A stretch of 16,493 nucleotides of DNA from JBMNNU01 sp050942695 (GTDB lineage: Bacteria > Chloroflexota > UBA6077): contig JBMNNU010000039.1 of the NCBI GenBank assembly GCA_050942695.1, positions 1 through 16,493 of the forward strand. Direction: 5' to 3'. Under the pieces are notes generated by a model. It had not been told where the DNA came from. It ran no database searches and was given only the letters and a program-made list of their open reading frames with translations. The position numbers were made by a program, and so were the translations under genes. Positions within the stretch are counted from its first letter, which is position 1; every line of letters begins with the position of its first letter. Of this stretch, positions 5,756 through 13,243 are shown one piece after another.

Positions 5756-6865
5756 CTAAAGCAGCTTCTCCAGAGGCACGCACTCGTAGCCGAAGGCGTC
5801 GGCTACACCCTGGCAGGTAACCTTACCCTTGTAGCTGTTGACGCCCTTAGCTAGATCGGGTATATGGCGTACGGCATCCCGGAAACCCAGCTTCACAAGC
5901 TGAATGGTATAGGGAAGGGTTGCATTGGACAGAGCATAGGTGGATGTTCTGGGAACCGCCCCCGGCATGTTGGGCACAGCGTAGTGAATAACCCCGTCGA
6001 CTAGATAGGTGGGGTTACTGTGGCTGGTAACGCGAGAAGTCTCGATGCAGCCCCCCTGGTCTACCGCCACATCGATCACTACGCTCCCAGGTTTCATGGT
6101 GGCAATCATCTCCCGAGTGACCAACCTGGGAGCTTTAGCCCCAGGTACCAGTACGCATCCAATGACCACATCGGCCGTGGAGACCGCGCTGGCGATATTC
6201 CTGGGATTTGAGCTGAGGGTGGTCAGGCTGCCATGAAGCACCTGGTCGAGATAACGCAGTCGGTTGAGGTCCTTGTCGATCAATGTCACGTGGGCTCCCA
6301 TCCCCAAGGCGATCTGAGCGGCGTTGATGCCCACCGTGCCCCCTCCGATTATCACCACGTCCGAAGGCCGCACCCCAGCGACCCCTCCAAGCAGCTTGCC
6401 GCGACCGCCGTGTGGTTGTTCCAGGTAGTGCGCGGCTACCTGGACGGCCATTCGACCGGCCACCTCGCTCATGGGGGTCAACAGGGGCAAAGAACCGTCG
6501 GGCATCTCCACAGTCTCGTAGGCTATGCCCGTGACCTTTTTCTCCAGCATCTTTTTCGTTACCTCAGGCTCTGCGGCTAGGTGCAGGTAGGTGAACAGCA
6601 CCAGATCCTCTCTCAGCAGCTCGAACTCCGAGGCTTGCGGCTCCTTCACCTTGAGCACAATGTCGGCCTTATTGAAGGCGTCCTCGTGGGACACCATGAT
6701 CGCGCCCGATCGTATGTATTCCTCATCGGTGAAGCCACTACCGACTCCAGCGCCGGTTTCCACCAGAACCTTATTGCCCATGGTAACCAGTAGCTCTACC
6801 CCTCCTGGGGTTGCAGCCACCCGAAATTCGTTGTCTTTTATCTCCTTGGGAACCCCAACAATCAT
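5756..6865 (-). CDS. ald: Alanine dehydrogenase
   Basis: This 369-residue cytosolic NAD-dependent enzyme interconverts L-alanine with pyruvate and ammonia; the length is standard. MIVGVPKEIKDNEFRVA at the N-terminus is the family signature and includes Arg15. KVKEP (72-76) provides the substrate-binding lysine, His95 in YLHLAAEP is catalytic, and Asp269 in DVAVDQGG is the second catalytic residue. The Rossmann loop is GGGTVG (174-179), with Asp197 for the NAD ribose. The frame is open to 7087, but the extra 74 residues are low-complexity and contain the promoter. I chose ATG 6865 because AGGAG precedes it and family proteins begin with MIVG. It is transcribed alone and leftward. It may link glycolytic pyruvate to nitrogen metabolism. 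Confidence 0.96.
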   Translation of the reverse strand: MIVGVPKEIKDNEFRVAATPGGVELLVTMGNKVLVETGAGVGSGFTDEEYIRSGAIMVSHEDAFNKADIVLKVKEPQASEFELLREDLVLFTYLHLAAEPEVTKKMLEKKVTGIAYETVEMPDGSLPLLTPMSEVAGRMAVQVAAHYLEQPHGGRGKLLGGVAGVRPSDVVIIGGGTVGINAAQIALGMGAHVTLIDKDLNRLRYLDQVLHGSLTTLSSNPRNIASAVSTADVVIGCVLVPGAKAPRLVTREMIATMKPGSVVIDVAVDQGGCIETSRVTSHSNPTYLVDGVIHYAVPNMPGAVPRTSTYALSNATLPYTIQLVKLGFRDAVRHIPDLAKGVNSYKGKVTCQGVADAFGYECVPLEKLL

Positions 6866-6942
6866 CACCGATTCTCCTACTGCAGCCTGTTCAACCACCC
6901 CCATGGACTGAGCGGCTCTGGATTGGATTTCTTTATTGCTCG

Positions 6943-6971
6943 ATTGTAGTCCTGCCGATACTCTGAGGCAA
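6943..6971 (-). promoter_or_regulatory. Sigma-70 type promoter for ald
   Basis: Read leftward, TTGCCT (6971-6966), 17 nt, then TACAAT (6948-6943) gives a 5/6 -10 box with ideal spacing. Transcription would begin near 6936, about 70 nt before the ald start codon. The site lies inside the longer open frame, which supports the shorter ald start. Confidence 0.6.
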
Positions 6972-7019
6972 GACGGGAGAAGACGGGGCGACCCGAGAGG
7001 GGTGCGGGAACTGGGGGAC

Positions 7020-7075
7020 GGGGTATGGACCCCACCCCTGGCCCCTCCCCCACAGGGAGAGGGGAGAGGAACCCA
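7020..7075. repeat. GC-rich dispersed-repeat-like element
   Basis: The segment GGACCCCACCCCTGGCCCC followed by CCCCTCCC...GGGAGAGGGG (inverted repeat, 7042-7064) looks like the short intergenic repeats that are scattered in many copies through Chloroflexota and some proteobacterial genomes. It lies between the ald promoter and the stop of the MFS gene, so it may end the MFS transcript. Only one copy is in this window, so its status as a repeat rests on resemblance. Confidence 0.45.
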
Positions 7076-7099
7076 TCTCCCTGCCATCCTGTCACCCCA

Positions 7100-8302
7100 T
7101 CACTTGTCCCAACGTTTCAGCAAAAGGGCCATGGGTAGGGTGGTGAGGTTGACTGCAGCCATGGCAACGAAGGCACCCGATACGCCGACACCGTCGGCAA
7201 CAGTCCCGTACAGGATAGGCGCCAAGGTACCGCATCCCAGGCTGAGTGTATAGAAGAGACCGTAGCCACGCGCCCGACGATCCACATGCACCATCTCCGC
7301 CACTGCTGAGTACAGGGCGGATGAGGTGCCGTTCAACACGAAACCGAAGGCTACCAAGACGGGGATCAACATTACTGGGTCCACCGGGATTACAGCCAGA
7401 ACCGAGATTGAGGTAACGGCCTCGGTAATCAATATCACACCCACGTTGCTGAAGCGGTCTGCTAAAATGCCGCACCCCAGCTTCCCCGCAGCCCCGCAGG
7501 CAAATATCAGGGTGAGAAGAAAGCTGGTTTCGGCTGCGTCCAGACCCTTTTCCGCCATCAGGAAGGGTATGAATGTGAGGAGCGCCACTCGAGTGCTGTT
7601 GTCGATGATCCCAATAGCGGAGAGGATAGCAAAGCTGATCGGCTTCTGAATGCCCCACCCCTGGGCTTTCTCTCCTTCAGACACCTTCTTCACAGGTGTG
7701 CTATTCCCGACCTGTCCAACGGCCAGGGCGTACAGCAGCGATGCAACAATCCCAATGGCGCCCAGGACAAGCACCGCCCCTCGCCAGCCGTAGGTTACAG
7801 CCAGCACGCCAGCCAGGGCCGGCAGTAACACCTTGCCCAGATCACCGGCGAAGTTGAGATTGCTCACCGCCGTCGCCCTCCCCTTCGACTCGTACGCTTT
7901 GGATACGATCGCAGTAGCGAGAGGGTGCTGGGCGTTGCCGCCCAAACCGGCAATCGAGACTATTACCATCAACGACCAGAATCCGGCGGCGAGGGCCATG
8001 GCGGCGAAACCGACGGAGAGCCATAGCATACCGGCATTCAGGAGGGTAGTCTCCGCGATCCAATCTGCAAGAAAGCCCACCGGGATCTGAAAGATGCTGG
8101 AGCTGGCCGTCAACGCCGTTCGTATGGACCCTACAGCCGTATAGCTGAGCTGTAGGTCCAGGGCGATGAGAGGTAAAAGCGGATATACAGCGGACAACAG
8201 GCCGTCGGTCACCAGATGGGTGGCGCAGCAGCCCAGCAGAATGCGTCGGGCGCTTTTGCCCGGCGCATCAGCATCGACTCGAGGAGCGGCCCCTTTCAAC
8301 AT
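7100..8302 (-). CDS. MFS transporter, fosmidomycin-resistance (Fsr) type
   Basis: This 400-residue inner-membrane carrier has about 12 hydrophobic helices, a normal size for the Major Facilitator Superfamily. The N-terminal half has HLVTDGLLSAVYPLLPLIA and LADWI, and the helix 4-5 region GLGGNAQHPLATAIVSKAY...GRATAVS resembles the fosmidomycin-resistance branch. The middle loop lies around residues 205-225, and GILADRF marks the second half's MFS motif A remnant. The start ATG 8302 comes 10 nt after the phosphofructokinase stop, so it is the second gene of that operon. The ribosome site is weak (GATGAG), which suggests translation partly coupled to pfkA. The substrate is unknown; the Fsr relatives export drugs, but many homologues may move small organic anions. 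Confidence 0.9.
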   Translation of the reverse strand: MLKGAAPRVDADAPGKSARRILLGCCATHLVTDGLLSAVYPLLPLIALDLQLSYTAVGSIRTALTASSSIFQIPVGFLADWIAETTLLNAGMLWLSVGFAAMALAAGFWSLMVIVSIAGLGGNAQHPLATAIVSKAYESKGRATAVSNLNFAGDLGKVLLPALAGVLAVTYGWRGAVLVLGAIGIVASLLYALAVGQVGNSTPVKKVSEGEKAQGWGIQKPISFAILSAIGIIDNSTRVALLTFIPFLMAEKGLDAAETSFLLTLIFACGAAGKLGCGILADRFSNVGVILITEAVTSISVLAVIPVDPVMLIPVLVAFGFVLNGTSSALYSAVAEMVHVDRRARGYGLFYTLSLGCGTLAPILYGTVADGVGVSGAFVAMAAVNLTTLPMALLLKRWDK

Positions 8303-8312
8303 CTAACTCATC

Positions 8313-9284
8313 TCACTTAGCCAGGATACCGGCCAATCTGTACATATCCAGATCGATCGGTTTGCGCTTACCGGCAATCTCCTCTAACGGCGTAGTGGCC
8401 ACTTCTCCCTTGATCATCCCTACCAGCACACCCCACTCGTCATTGGCCAGCAGTTCCGCTGCTCTCGCACCTAGACGTGAGGCCAACAGTCGGTCGAAGG
8501 CCAGAGGGCCGCCGCCTCGCTGTACGTGCCCGAGAATGGTCACCCGCAGCTCGAATCCCAGGTGATTATGGTGAGTCTTGAAGTAGTTTTTTAGTGTCTC
8601 GGCGTCGCATTCGGCGCCCTCCGCAACCACCACGATAGCGTGTGGCTTGCCCTTAGCGTAGGCTGCCCTCAGTTCCCTGGCGACCTCCTCCGGCTCGGTC
8701 TTCACCTCGGGGATAACCACCATCTCCGCCCCGCCAGCGATCCCGGCCATCAAGGCCAAAAATCCGCTGTCTCTACCCATCACCTCCACCACGAAAGCCC
8801 TCTGGTGGGAAGAAGCAGTGTCCTTGATCCGGTCGATGGCCTCCAGCGCGGTGTTGAGGGCTGTGTCCACGCCGATAGTGATGTCTGAGCCCATTAGATC
8901 GTTATCTATTGTAGAGGCCACCCCTACGACCGGGAAGCCTTTCTGTAAAAGGGCGAAGGCGCCCGACTGTGAGCCGTTACCGCCGATGACCACCAGGGCC
9001 TCGACACCACGCTCCGCCAGCTTCACGAGGGCTTGCCTCTGCCCTTCCTCGGTTCTAAAGCGCGCGCTTCGCGCGCTTCCCAGGATGGTGCCGCCTCGCT
9101 GGATGATGCCCCCAACTTGCCGAGCGGAGAGTGGTTCCATCTGCCCTTCTATCAGGCCGGCAAAGCCCCGTTTGACTCCAAGCACCTCCACACCATAGTC
9201 TATGCCGGTCCTAACCACCGCCCTTATAGCAGCGTTCATCCCCGGTGCATCCCCACCGCTAGTTAACACCGCAATCCGCTTCAT
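8313..9284 (-). CDS. pfkA: 6-phosphofructokinase
   Basis: This 323-residue cytosolic enzyme phosphorylates fructose 6-phosphate, the committed step of glycolysis. The numbering runs almost parallel to E. coli PfkA. The nucleotide loop is SGGDAPGMN (9-17), Arg72 is in GSAR, the catalytic TIDND is at 125-129 with Asp127 and Asp129, Arg162 and MGR (169-171) bind substrate, Glu222 is in AEGA, and LGHVQRGG is at 251-258. Two key positions differ. The GGDGS motif is GGNGS, so position 103 is Asn instead of the Mg-ATP aspartate, and position 124 is Ser, neither the Gly usual for ATP enzymes nor the Lys usual for PPi enzymes. Gly104 favours the ATP type. ATG 9284 follows GGGAGGATG. It heads an operon with the MFS transporter. 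Confidence 0.95.
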   Translation of the reverse strand: MKRIAVLTSGGDAPGMNAAIRAVVRTGIDYGVEVLGVKRGFAGLIEGQMEPLSARQVGGIIQRGGTILGSARSARFRTEEGQRQALVKLAERGVEALVVIGGNGSQSGAFALLQKGFPVVGVASTIDNDLMGSDITIGVDTALNTALEAIDRIKDTASSHQRAFVVEVMGRDSGFLALMAGIAGGAEMVVIPEVKTEPEEVARELRAAYAKGKPHAIVVVAEGAECDAETLKNYFKTHHNHLGFELRVTILGHVQRGGGPLAFDRLLASRLGARAAELLANDEWGVLVGMIKGEVATTPLEEIAGKRKPIDLDMYRLAGILAK

Positions 9285-9622
9285 TAGTCACATCCTCCCG
9301 TAAAGCATCCGAGTGCAGAGGCTATCCATTACCACAAAGACGCCAAGACACGAGGTCGCAGAACTGTTCAGCCATTGTCTACCTAATAATAGCAGGTGAG
9401 AAGCAGGTGGGCGACGGCGTGGCTTGATTCAAATCTATGAAGCAGGCTCCAGTTCGGCACAGCCCTTGCTGGAATAGGGAAAGTGAGCAATTATTGCCAC
9501 TTTATGGCCCGAATCGGCGCATTCATTGGCAATCTCACAAAACCTTTGACATCGGAGCTAAGCCGGAATAGACTCTGCCCATCGGGCTGTGGAGCAGCGG
9601 CTCGTCGTAAAGGATGTGAACC
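9285..9622. other. Divergent intergenic region
   Basis: This gap lies between the leftward pfkA and the rightward acetyltransferase. It holds the acetyltransferase promoter at 9546-9574. CCACAAAGACGCCAAGACAC (9333-9352) resembles fragments of short dispersed repeats in some genomes, but only one copy is present here. No clear pfkA promoter was found and no coding frame is convincing. Confidence 0.4.
9546..9574 (+). promoter_or_regulatory. Sigma-70 type promoter
   Basis: A perfect TTGACA (9546-9551), 17 nt and TAGACT (9569-9574, 4/6) lie about 50 nt upstream of the acetyltransferase start codon. Transcription would begin near 9581. Confidence 0.65.
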
Positions 9623-10303
9623 ATGGCCGAAGGTGTTGTCGCCAGGGGGAAGAAGACCATCATCAGGTGGTTCGAGCGCGCCGATGTGGACAAGCGGCAG
9701 ATGTGGAGCAAACATACCGATCCACTGTTAAGCCACAACGACCCACGGCCTATGGTTAACCGAGAGAGGGACCTGTGGTTTCTGGATCGAAGCACTAGCT
9801 CCAGCTATCGCATGTATGCCATCGATGACTTGTCAGGCGACCTGATAGGCTGGATAACCCTCCGCAATATCAATATGTCTGCAAAAACCAGCGTTCTGGG
9901 CATCGCACTGGAACCTACAAAAATGGACCAGGGCTACGGCACCGATGCGCTTATGGCCTTCTTTGACTATTACTTCAACAGTTTGGGATTTCGGGAGATC
10001 TGGTTGGACGTGGCGGCTTTCAACAACCGAGCCATGCGATGTTACGAGAAATGCGGTTTCCGTTACGTCGGAAAACACTGGATGGAGCACCCCAGCTCGT
10101 CCTTCCCTCCTGTCTTGTCGGATCCAGAGTATAAAGATATCGCTCACTACTTCAGGCGCAGTCTGCTGGGCTTAGAGGTACTCTATTACGATATGATGCT
10201 GGATCGGGCGACTTTTAATCATATTAAGGCGAAGGCAGGAGCGTCACCATCCGCGGAAGCGAAGCCTACTAAGGCCCGCCCTCGTAGCGTTAACAGCCAG
10301 TAG
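9623..10303 (+). CDS. GNAT family N-acetyltransferase (RimJ/RimL-like)
   Basis: This 226-residue protein has the GNAT fold, which transfers an acetyl group from acetyl-CoA to an amine. The acetyl-CoA loop is MDQGYGTDALMAFFDYYF (101-118), matching Q/R-x-x-G-x-G/A. It is followed by strand 5, EIWLDVAAFNNRAMRCYEKCGFRYVG (125-150), where the NxxAxxxYEKxGF pattern is typical of the RimJ/RimL branch. The N-terminal 60 residues and a Lys/Ala/Pro-rich tail (about 205-226) extend beyond the core; the tail is probably disordered. ATG 9623 follows AAAGGATGTG (9607-9616). The substrate, protein N-terminus or small molecule, cannot be told. It stands alone behind its own promoter. Confidence 0.88.
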   Translation: MAEGVVARGKKTIIRWFERADVDKRQMWSKHTDPLLSHNDPRPMVNRERDLWFLDRSTSSSYRMYAIDDLSGDLIGWITLRNINMSAKTSVLGIALEPTKMDQGYGTDALMAFFDYYFNSLGFREIWLDVAAFNNRAMRCYEKCGFRYVGKHWMEHPSSSFPPVLSDPEYKDIAHYFRRSLLGLEVLYYDMMLDRATFNHIKAKAGASPSAEAKPTKARPRSVNSQ

Positions 10304-10475
10304 CAACAGTGGTAACACCGCCCCCTTCCCCCGGCGCACCGCTGCGAGCCACCAAACCAATTAATATCCGGAAAGACCCATAACAGGTAGGCACAGAACA
10401 TGCGCGGATTCTGCCAGCCCTAGGGATGTAATAGCGCGCCCTGGGTAGCACCATTCCAGGGAGGTGAAATCCACC

Positions 10476-11753
10476 GTGGAGTACAATTCCCCCTACGAAG
10501 TGCGCGTGGTTGCCCCGACTCCTCGTCCTTTCATCATGGGCATCAACTACTGGCCTCGAAAAAAGGCGATGTACTGGTGGAAGCAGTTCGATGCTGAGGA
10601 GGTTAGAGAGGAGTTCGCAGAGGTAGCGGGGCTGGGGGCCAAGGTGGTGAGAATCCTGCTGATGTGGGAGGATTTCCAGCCGGAGCCGTGGGTGCTCAAC
10701 TCCCGGCAGATGGATAACCTGGCTCAGGTAATGGACGCCGCCGCCGAAGTGAAGCTGATGGTAATGCCAACCTTCTTCATCGGCAACATGAGTGGCATCT
10801 TCTGGTTGCCCGAGTGGGCTCTCACGAGCAGGCCAAGGTCTACCCCCGCTCTCGTGATGGTGGGAGGCAATTATTCCGACAGGCAGCCACGCAGCCTCTT
10901 CGACGACCCCTTTATGCTCAGGGCGGAGCTGTTCCAACTCAGGGGGATAGTCTCCACCTTCGCCAGCCACCCAGCCCTCTATGGATGGGATTTATCAAAT
11001 GAGCTGGACGAGGTGCGAAGCCCACAGAGCTACCATGGGGGCTGGCTATGGAGCTATTTGCTGAGCGATGAGATAAGGAAGATCGATCCCACTCACCCCA
11101 TAACATACGGCGCACATACGCCATCCCTCTCCCGCAACAACGGCCTCAGCGTAGCGGATCTCGCCGAGTCTAACGATTATCTTTCCATGCACGGCTATCC
11201 CCTATATTCGGATGTTGCCCGAGGCCCCTTGGATACAGAGTTTGTGCCGTTTTTGAACCAGTTGACCGAGTCGTTAGGGGCTAAGCCTACGCTGTTTCAA
11301 GAATTCGGCCTCTGCACAACCGAACCAGATGAATCGGGCCGCTACATCGAGGACGAGTTTCTCGGCCAGAAGAAACAGCAGTACTTCGCCAGCGAAGAGG
11401 AGGGCGCAATCTACTACAGCGAGGTGCTGAAGAAACTATACAGAGCGGGCTCGTTAGGCGCTTTTGCCTGGTGCTTCACCGACTACCATCCCAGCCTATG
11501 GGATCGACCGCCGTTCGACCGGGCGCTTCGGGAGCGTAGCTTCGGGTTAACCCGTGCTGACGGGTCGGTCAAACCGGCTGGGGTGGAATTCCGAGAATTC
11601 GCCAGGGGGGTTAAAGGCAGTGTCCTGGAAGGTTGGGGCAGCGAACGGCTGACCTTCCCCATCACCGCCGAGCGCTACTACCAGAACCCCTCCGCTCATT
11701 TCCGCGAGATGTACAGGTGGTACCTTTCGAAACGGGGTGATGGGACGGAGTGA
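10476..11753 (+). CDS. Glycoside hydrolase, clan GH-A (GH5-like)
   Basis: The predicted product has 425 residues and a TIM-barrel glycosidase pattern. The acid/base is probably Glu176 in GWDLSNELDE (170-179), and the nucleophile is probably Glu276 in TLFQEFGL (272-279). MGINYWPRKK at the N-terminus and the Trp-rich strand FAWCFTDYHPSLWD (330-343) fit cellulase- and mannanase-like barrels. No signal peptide or membrane segment is present, so it appears cytosolic and may act on imported oligosaccharides or glycosides. GTG 10464 is also in frame, but it lies inside the ribosome site GGAGGTGA (10460-10467). I therefore chose GTG 10476, 8 nt after that site. The upstream 170 nt has an inverted repeat CCCTGG/CCAGGG (10439-10444, 10456-10461) touching the ribosome site. 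The family and substrate assignments are tentative. Confidence 0.85.
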   Translation: MEYNSPYEVRVVAPTPRPFIMGINYWPRKKAMYWWKQFDAEEVREEFAEVAGLGAKVVRILLMWEDFQPEPWVLNSRQMDNLAQVMDAAAEVKLMVMPTFFIGNMSGIFWLPEWALTSRPRSTPALVMVGGNYSDRQPRSLFDDPFMLRAELFQLRGIVSTFASHPALYGWDLSNELDEVRSPQSYHGGWLWSYLLSDEIRKIDPTHPITYGAHTPSLSRNNGLSVADLAESNDYLSMHGYPLYSDVARGPLDTEFVPFLNQLTESLGAKPTLFQEFGLCTTEPDESGRYIEDEFLGQKKQQYFASEEEGAIYYSEVLKKLYRAGSLGAFAWCFTDYHPSLWDRPPFDRALRERSFGLTRADGSVKPAGVEFREFARGVKGSVLEGWGSERLTFPITAERYYQNPSAHFREMYRWYLSKRGDGTE

Positions 11754-11764
11754 TAGGAGATAAT

Positions 11765-12271
11765 TCATCTCCCCGTCTCTGCGCCACCCTGTCCTACCTC
11801 GTCAAACGGATGCTGGCGTGTGCGAACCATCTGCAGCAGTTCGGCTACGGCCGCCTCGGCTAATTGGACATCCTCAGGAGAATAGACCGTCTTCCGCTTC
11901 TCGTTGAACTCGTCTTCATCCAGGACGAGGGTGCGGCCATCCGGGTAGACGAACACATCCAGGACCATGTCCACGAAGGCGACCTCGTTTTCGGAGAACA
12001 GGGCGGGCTTGGTAACGTTACAGTACCACCCCTTCATGTTGCCGTCTGAGCCGAACACCTGGTAGATGTTGAACCATTTATCCGCGTAATAGTACTCGTG
12101 GAACAGGTCGTTGGTCTCCAGCTTCATATAACCCAGGTCGCGAGACTTCGCATTAAAAAGGGCGTCCACCACGACCACGCCATCGACCCTCTCCACCACT
12201 TTACCAGTCCATCGCCAGGTCTCCCGGCCCTCGTAGTTCAATTTCCGGACTGTAAATTGCTCTTCTCCCAC
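11765..12271 (-). CDS. DUF402 domain protein (possible nucleoside diphosphatase)
   Basis: This 168-residue protein matches the DUF402 family. Its core has DKWFNIYQVFGSDGNMKGWYCNVTKP (about 65-90), with conserved Lys/Trp/Tyr residues, then FVDMVLDVFVYPDGRTLVLDEDEFNEK (about 99-125). The acidic clusters D-x-x-L-D and LDEDEF probably bind divalent metal. Characterised relatives (FomD; staphylococcal and streptococcal Ntdp) hydrolyse nucleoside di- or triphosphates or nucleotidyl phosphonates, so a phosphohydrolase role is an inference by family. The GTG start at 12271 overlaps the end of the HD gene by 34 bp in another frame, indicating translational coupling. It converges with the glycosidase, with only 11 bp between stop codons. 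Confidence 0.85.
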   Translation of the reverse strand: MGEEQFTVRKLNYEGRETWRWTGKVVERVDGVVVVDALFNAKSRDLGYMKLETNDLFHEYYYADKWFNIYQVFGSDGNMKGWYCNVTKPALFSENEVAFVDMVLDVFVYPDGRTLVLDEDEFNEKRKTVYSPEDVQLAEAAVAELLQMVRTRQHPFDEVGQGGAETGR

Positions 12272-12849
12272 TCGCCCTTCATCTCCTGCACGAAATCTTT
12301 CAGATAAGCCAGCCTTCGAGCGCCTTCGACCCGCCCTAAGTCGGTGTTCATACTGGCCACGATTCTCTCACCTATTCCCAGCCATTTTTCTAGGGAACTC
12401 AGTACCAGGTCGGTATCGGTAGCCTTTCCTTCGAAGATGGGGTCGAAAGCCGGGCTCATACAAAGGTTGTGCACCAGGTATGTAGCGCCCAGCTTGCTCA
12501 GCTTATCGGCGTCCCATAGAACGGCCGACTCCAACCGGCGCAAGGGGCTATCTCTAAATAATCCCTCGTGAGTTCTGATGGCCTCGTAGACCAGATCTAT
12601 CTTGGAGGGAGGGAAGTCGGTTCCCTGTAAAATCCGGCGCGCTTCCTCCGCCGCAAGGGCGGCGTCGGGCTGTTTTGCCGGTTGTTTAGAGTGGGTCTTG
12701 ACGATGTCGTGGAGCCAGGCAGCCGCCTCCAGAACCTCCAGATCGGCGCCCAACTGCCGTCCCAGCCGGTCGCAAAGGCGCACTACAGCTCGAATATGCT
12801 CCCACCTGTAGTTGAACCGCGGACTCTCTCCGGGGTTTTGCCCCCACAA
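12238..12849 (-). CDS. HD domain metal-dependent phosphohydrolase
   Basis: With the TTG start at 12849 the protein has 203 residues. The HD signature is present: His18 in YRWEHIRAVVRL, His47-Asp48 in AAAWLHDIVK, His94 in AIRTHEGL and Asp113 in LWDADKL, a normal metal-site set. Such proteins hydrolyse phosphoesters or nucleotides, and the exact substrate is unknown. The frame continues upstream without a stop to about 12990 and encodes a sensible helix, KKRAVEESLGLWG. An ATT codon at 12915-12913 lies 6 nt after a perfect GGAGG (12926-12922). A 225-residue protein with an ATT start is therefore possible; AGGA upstream of the TTG is the alternative. It overlaps the DUF402 gene by 34 bp, and the two may work on the same nucleotide metabolism. 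Confidence 0.87.
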   Translation of the reverse strand: MWGQNPGESPRFNYRWEHIRAVVRLCDRLGRQLGADLEVLEAAAWLHDIVKTHSKQPAKQPDAALAAEEARRILQGTDFPPSKIDLVYEAIRTHEGLFRDSPLRRLESAVLWDADKLSKLGATYLVHNLCMSPAFDPIFEGKATDTDLVLSSLEKWLGIGERIVASMNTDLGRVEGARRLAYLKDFVQEMKGEWEKSNLQSGN

Positions 12850-12934
12850 CCCGAGCGATTCCTCAACTGCTCGCTTCTTAGCCGCGGATATTGCTGTCTC
12901 TTTCCAGTTCTGAATCTGAGGCCTCCAAACGCGG

Positions 12935-12962
12935 CTCTCGCGCGGCGTCTGCCGCGCGAGAG
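12935..12962. repeat. Perfect 12-bp inverted repeat
   Basis: CTCTCGCGCGGC (12935-12946), tetraloop GTCT and GCCGCGCGAGAG (12951-12962) form a very stable hairpin. On the leftward transcript it lies just upstream of the HD gene's possible GGAGG site and 57 nt after the ferredoxin stop. It lacks a T-run in either direction, so it may be a mobile palindromic repeat, a mRNA-stability stem or a leader structure. Confidence 0.7.
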
Positions 12963-13018
12963 GAGGTACTATTTTCGAGGGGATGCTTCACCCCGTTCAA
13001 CATAACAGCAGCAGAGTC

Positions 13019-13243
13019 TTAAGCAACTCCCACTAATAAGCGAGGGGCAGCGAGAGCTGATAATCCTGCGATCTTCAGACCTTGAGGCCTGCACACGGCC
13101 AGGCATACCCCGCACCCTATGCACTCTTCCGGGAACGCTACTATAGGATGCATCTCCGATTCTTTAAGAACCCCTCTCGGGCAGGAGGTAACGCAGTCGA
13201 AACACCTCTCACATTTGCCGACGTCGATAGAGAACATAAACAC
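13019..13243 (-). CDS. 2[4Fe-4S] ferredoxin
   Basis: This short electron carrier has about 74 residues. It contains two complete cluster motifs, CERCFDCVTSCP and CIGCGVCLAVCRP (each C-x2-C-x2-C-x3-C-P or -RP). It is the size of clostridial-type bacterial ferredoxins and should be cytosolic. The frame runs upstream to 13357, but those 38 residues are unlike any ferredoxin. I chose GTG 13243, which sits 6 nt after GGAGG; ATG 13237, two codons on, is the alternative. No oxidoreductase partner is encoded next to it. It may be cotranscribed with the HD and DUF402 genes downstream. Confidence 0.88.
   Translation of the reverse strand: MFMFSIDVGKCERCFDCVTSCPRGVLKESEMHPIVAFPEECIGCGVCLAVCRPQGLKIAGLSALAAPRLLVGVA

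Noticed and set aside
6866..7087. N-terminal extension of alanine dehydrogenase
   Set aside because: It is low-complexity, contains the ald promoter and a repeat, and lies outside the family length; ATG 6865 has a good ribosome site.
9059..9077. Hairpin AGCGCGCG/CGCGCGCT as a regulatory element
   Set aside because: It lies within pfkA and encodes the conserved substrate-binding segment GSARSAR; codon repetition explains it.
10464..10475. GTG 10464 as glycosidase start
   Set aside because: The codon is part of the ribosome site GGAGGTGA; GTG 10476 is at the correct distance.
10290..10970. 226-codon leftward frame opposite the glycosidase
   Set aside because: It is antisense to a well-supported gene, with low-complexity His/Pro/Gly-rich composition and no family resemblance.
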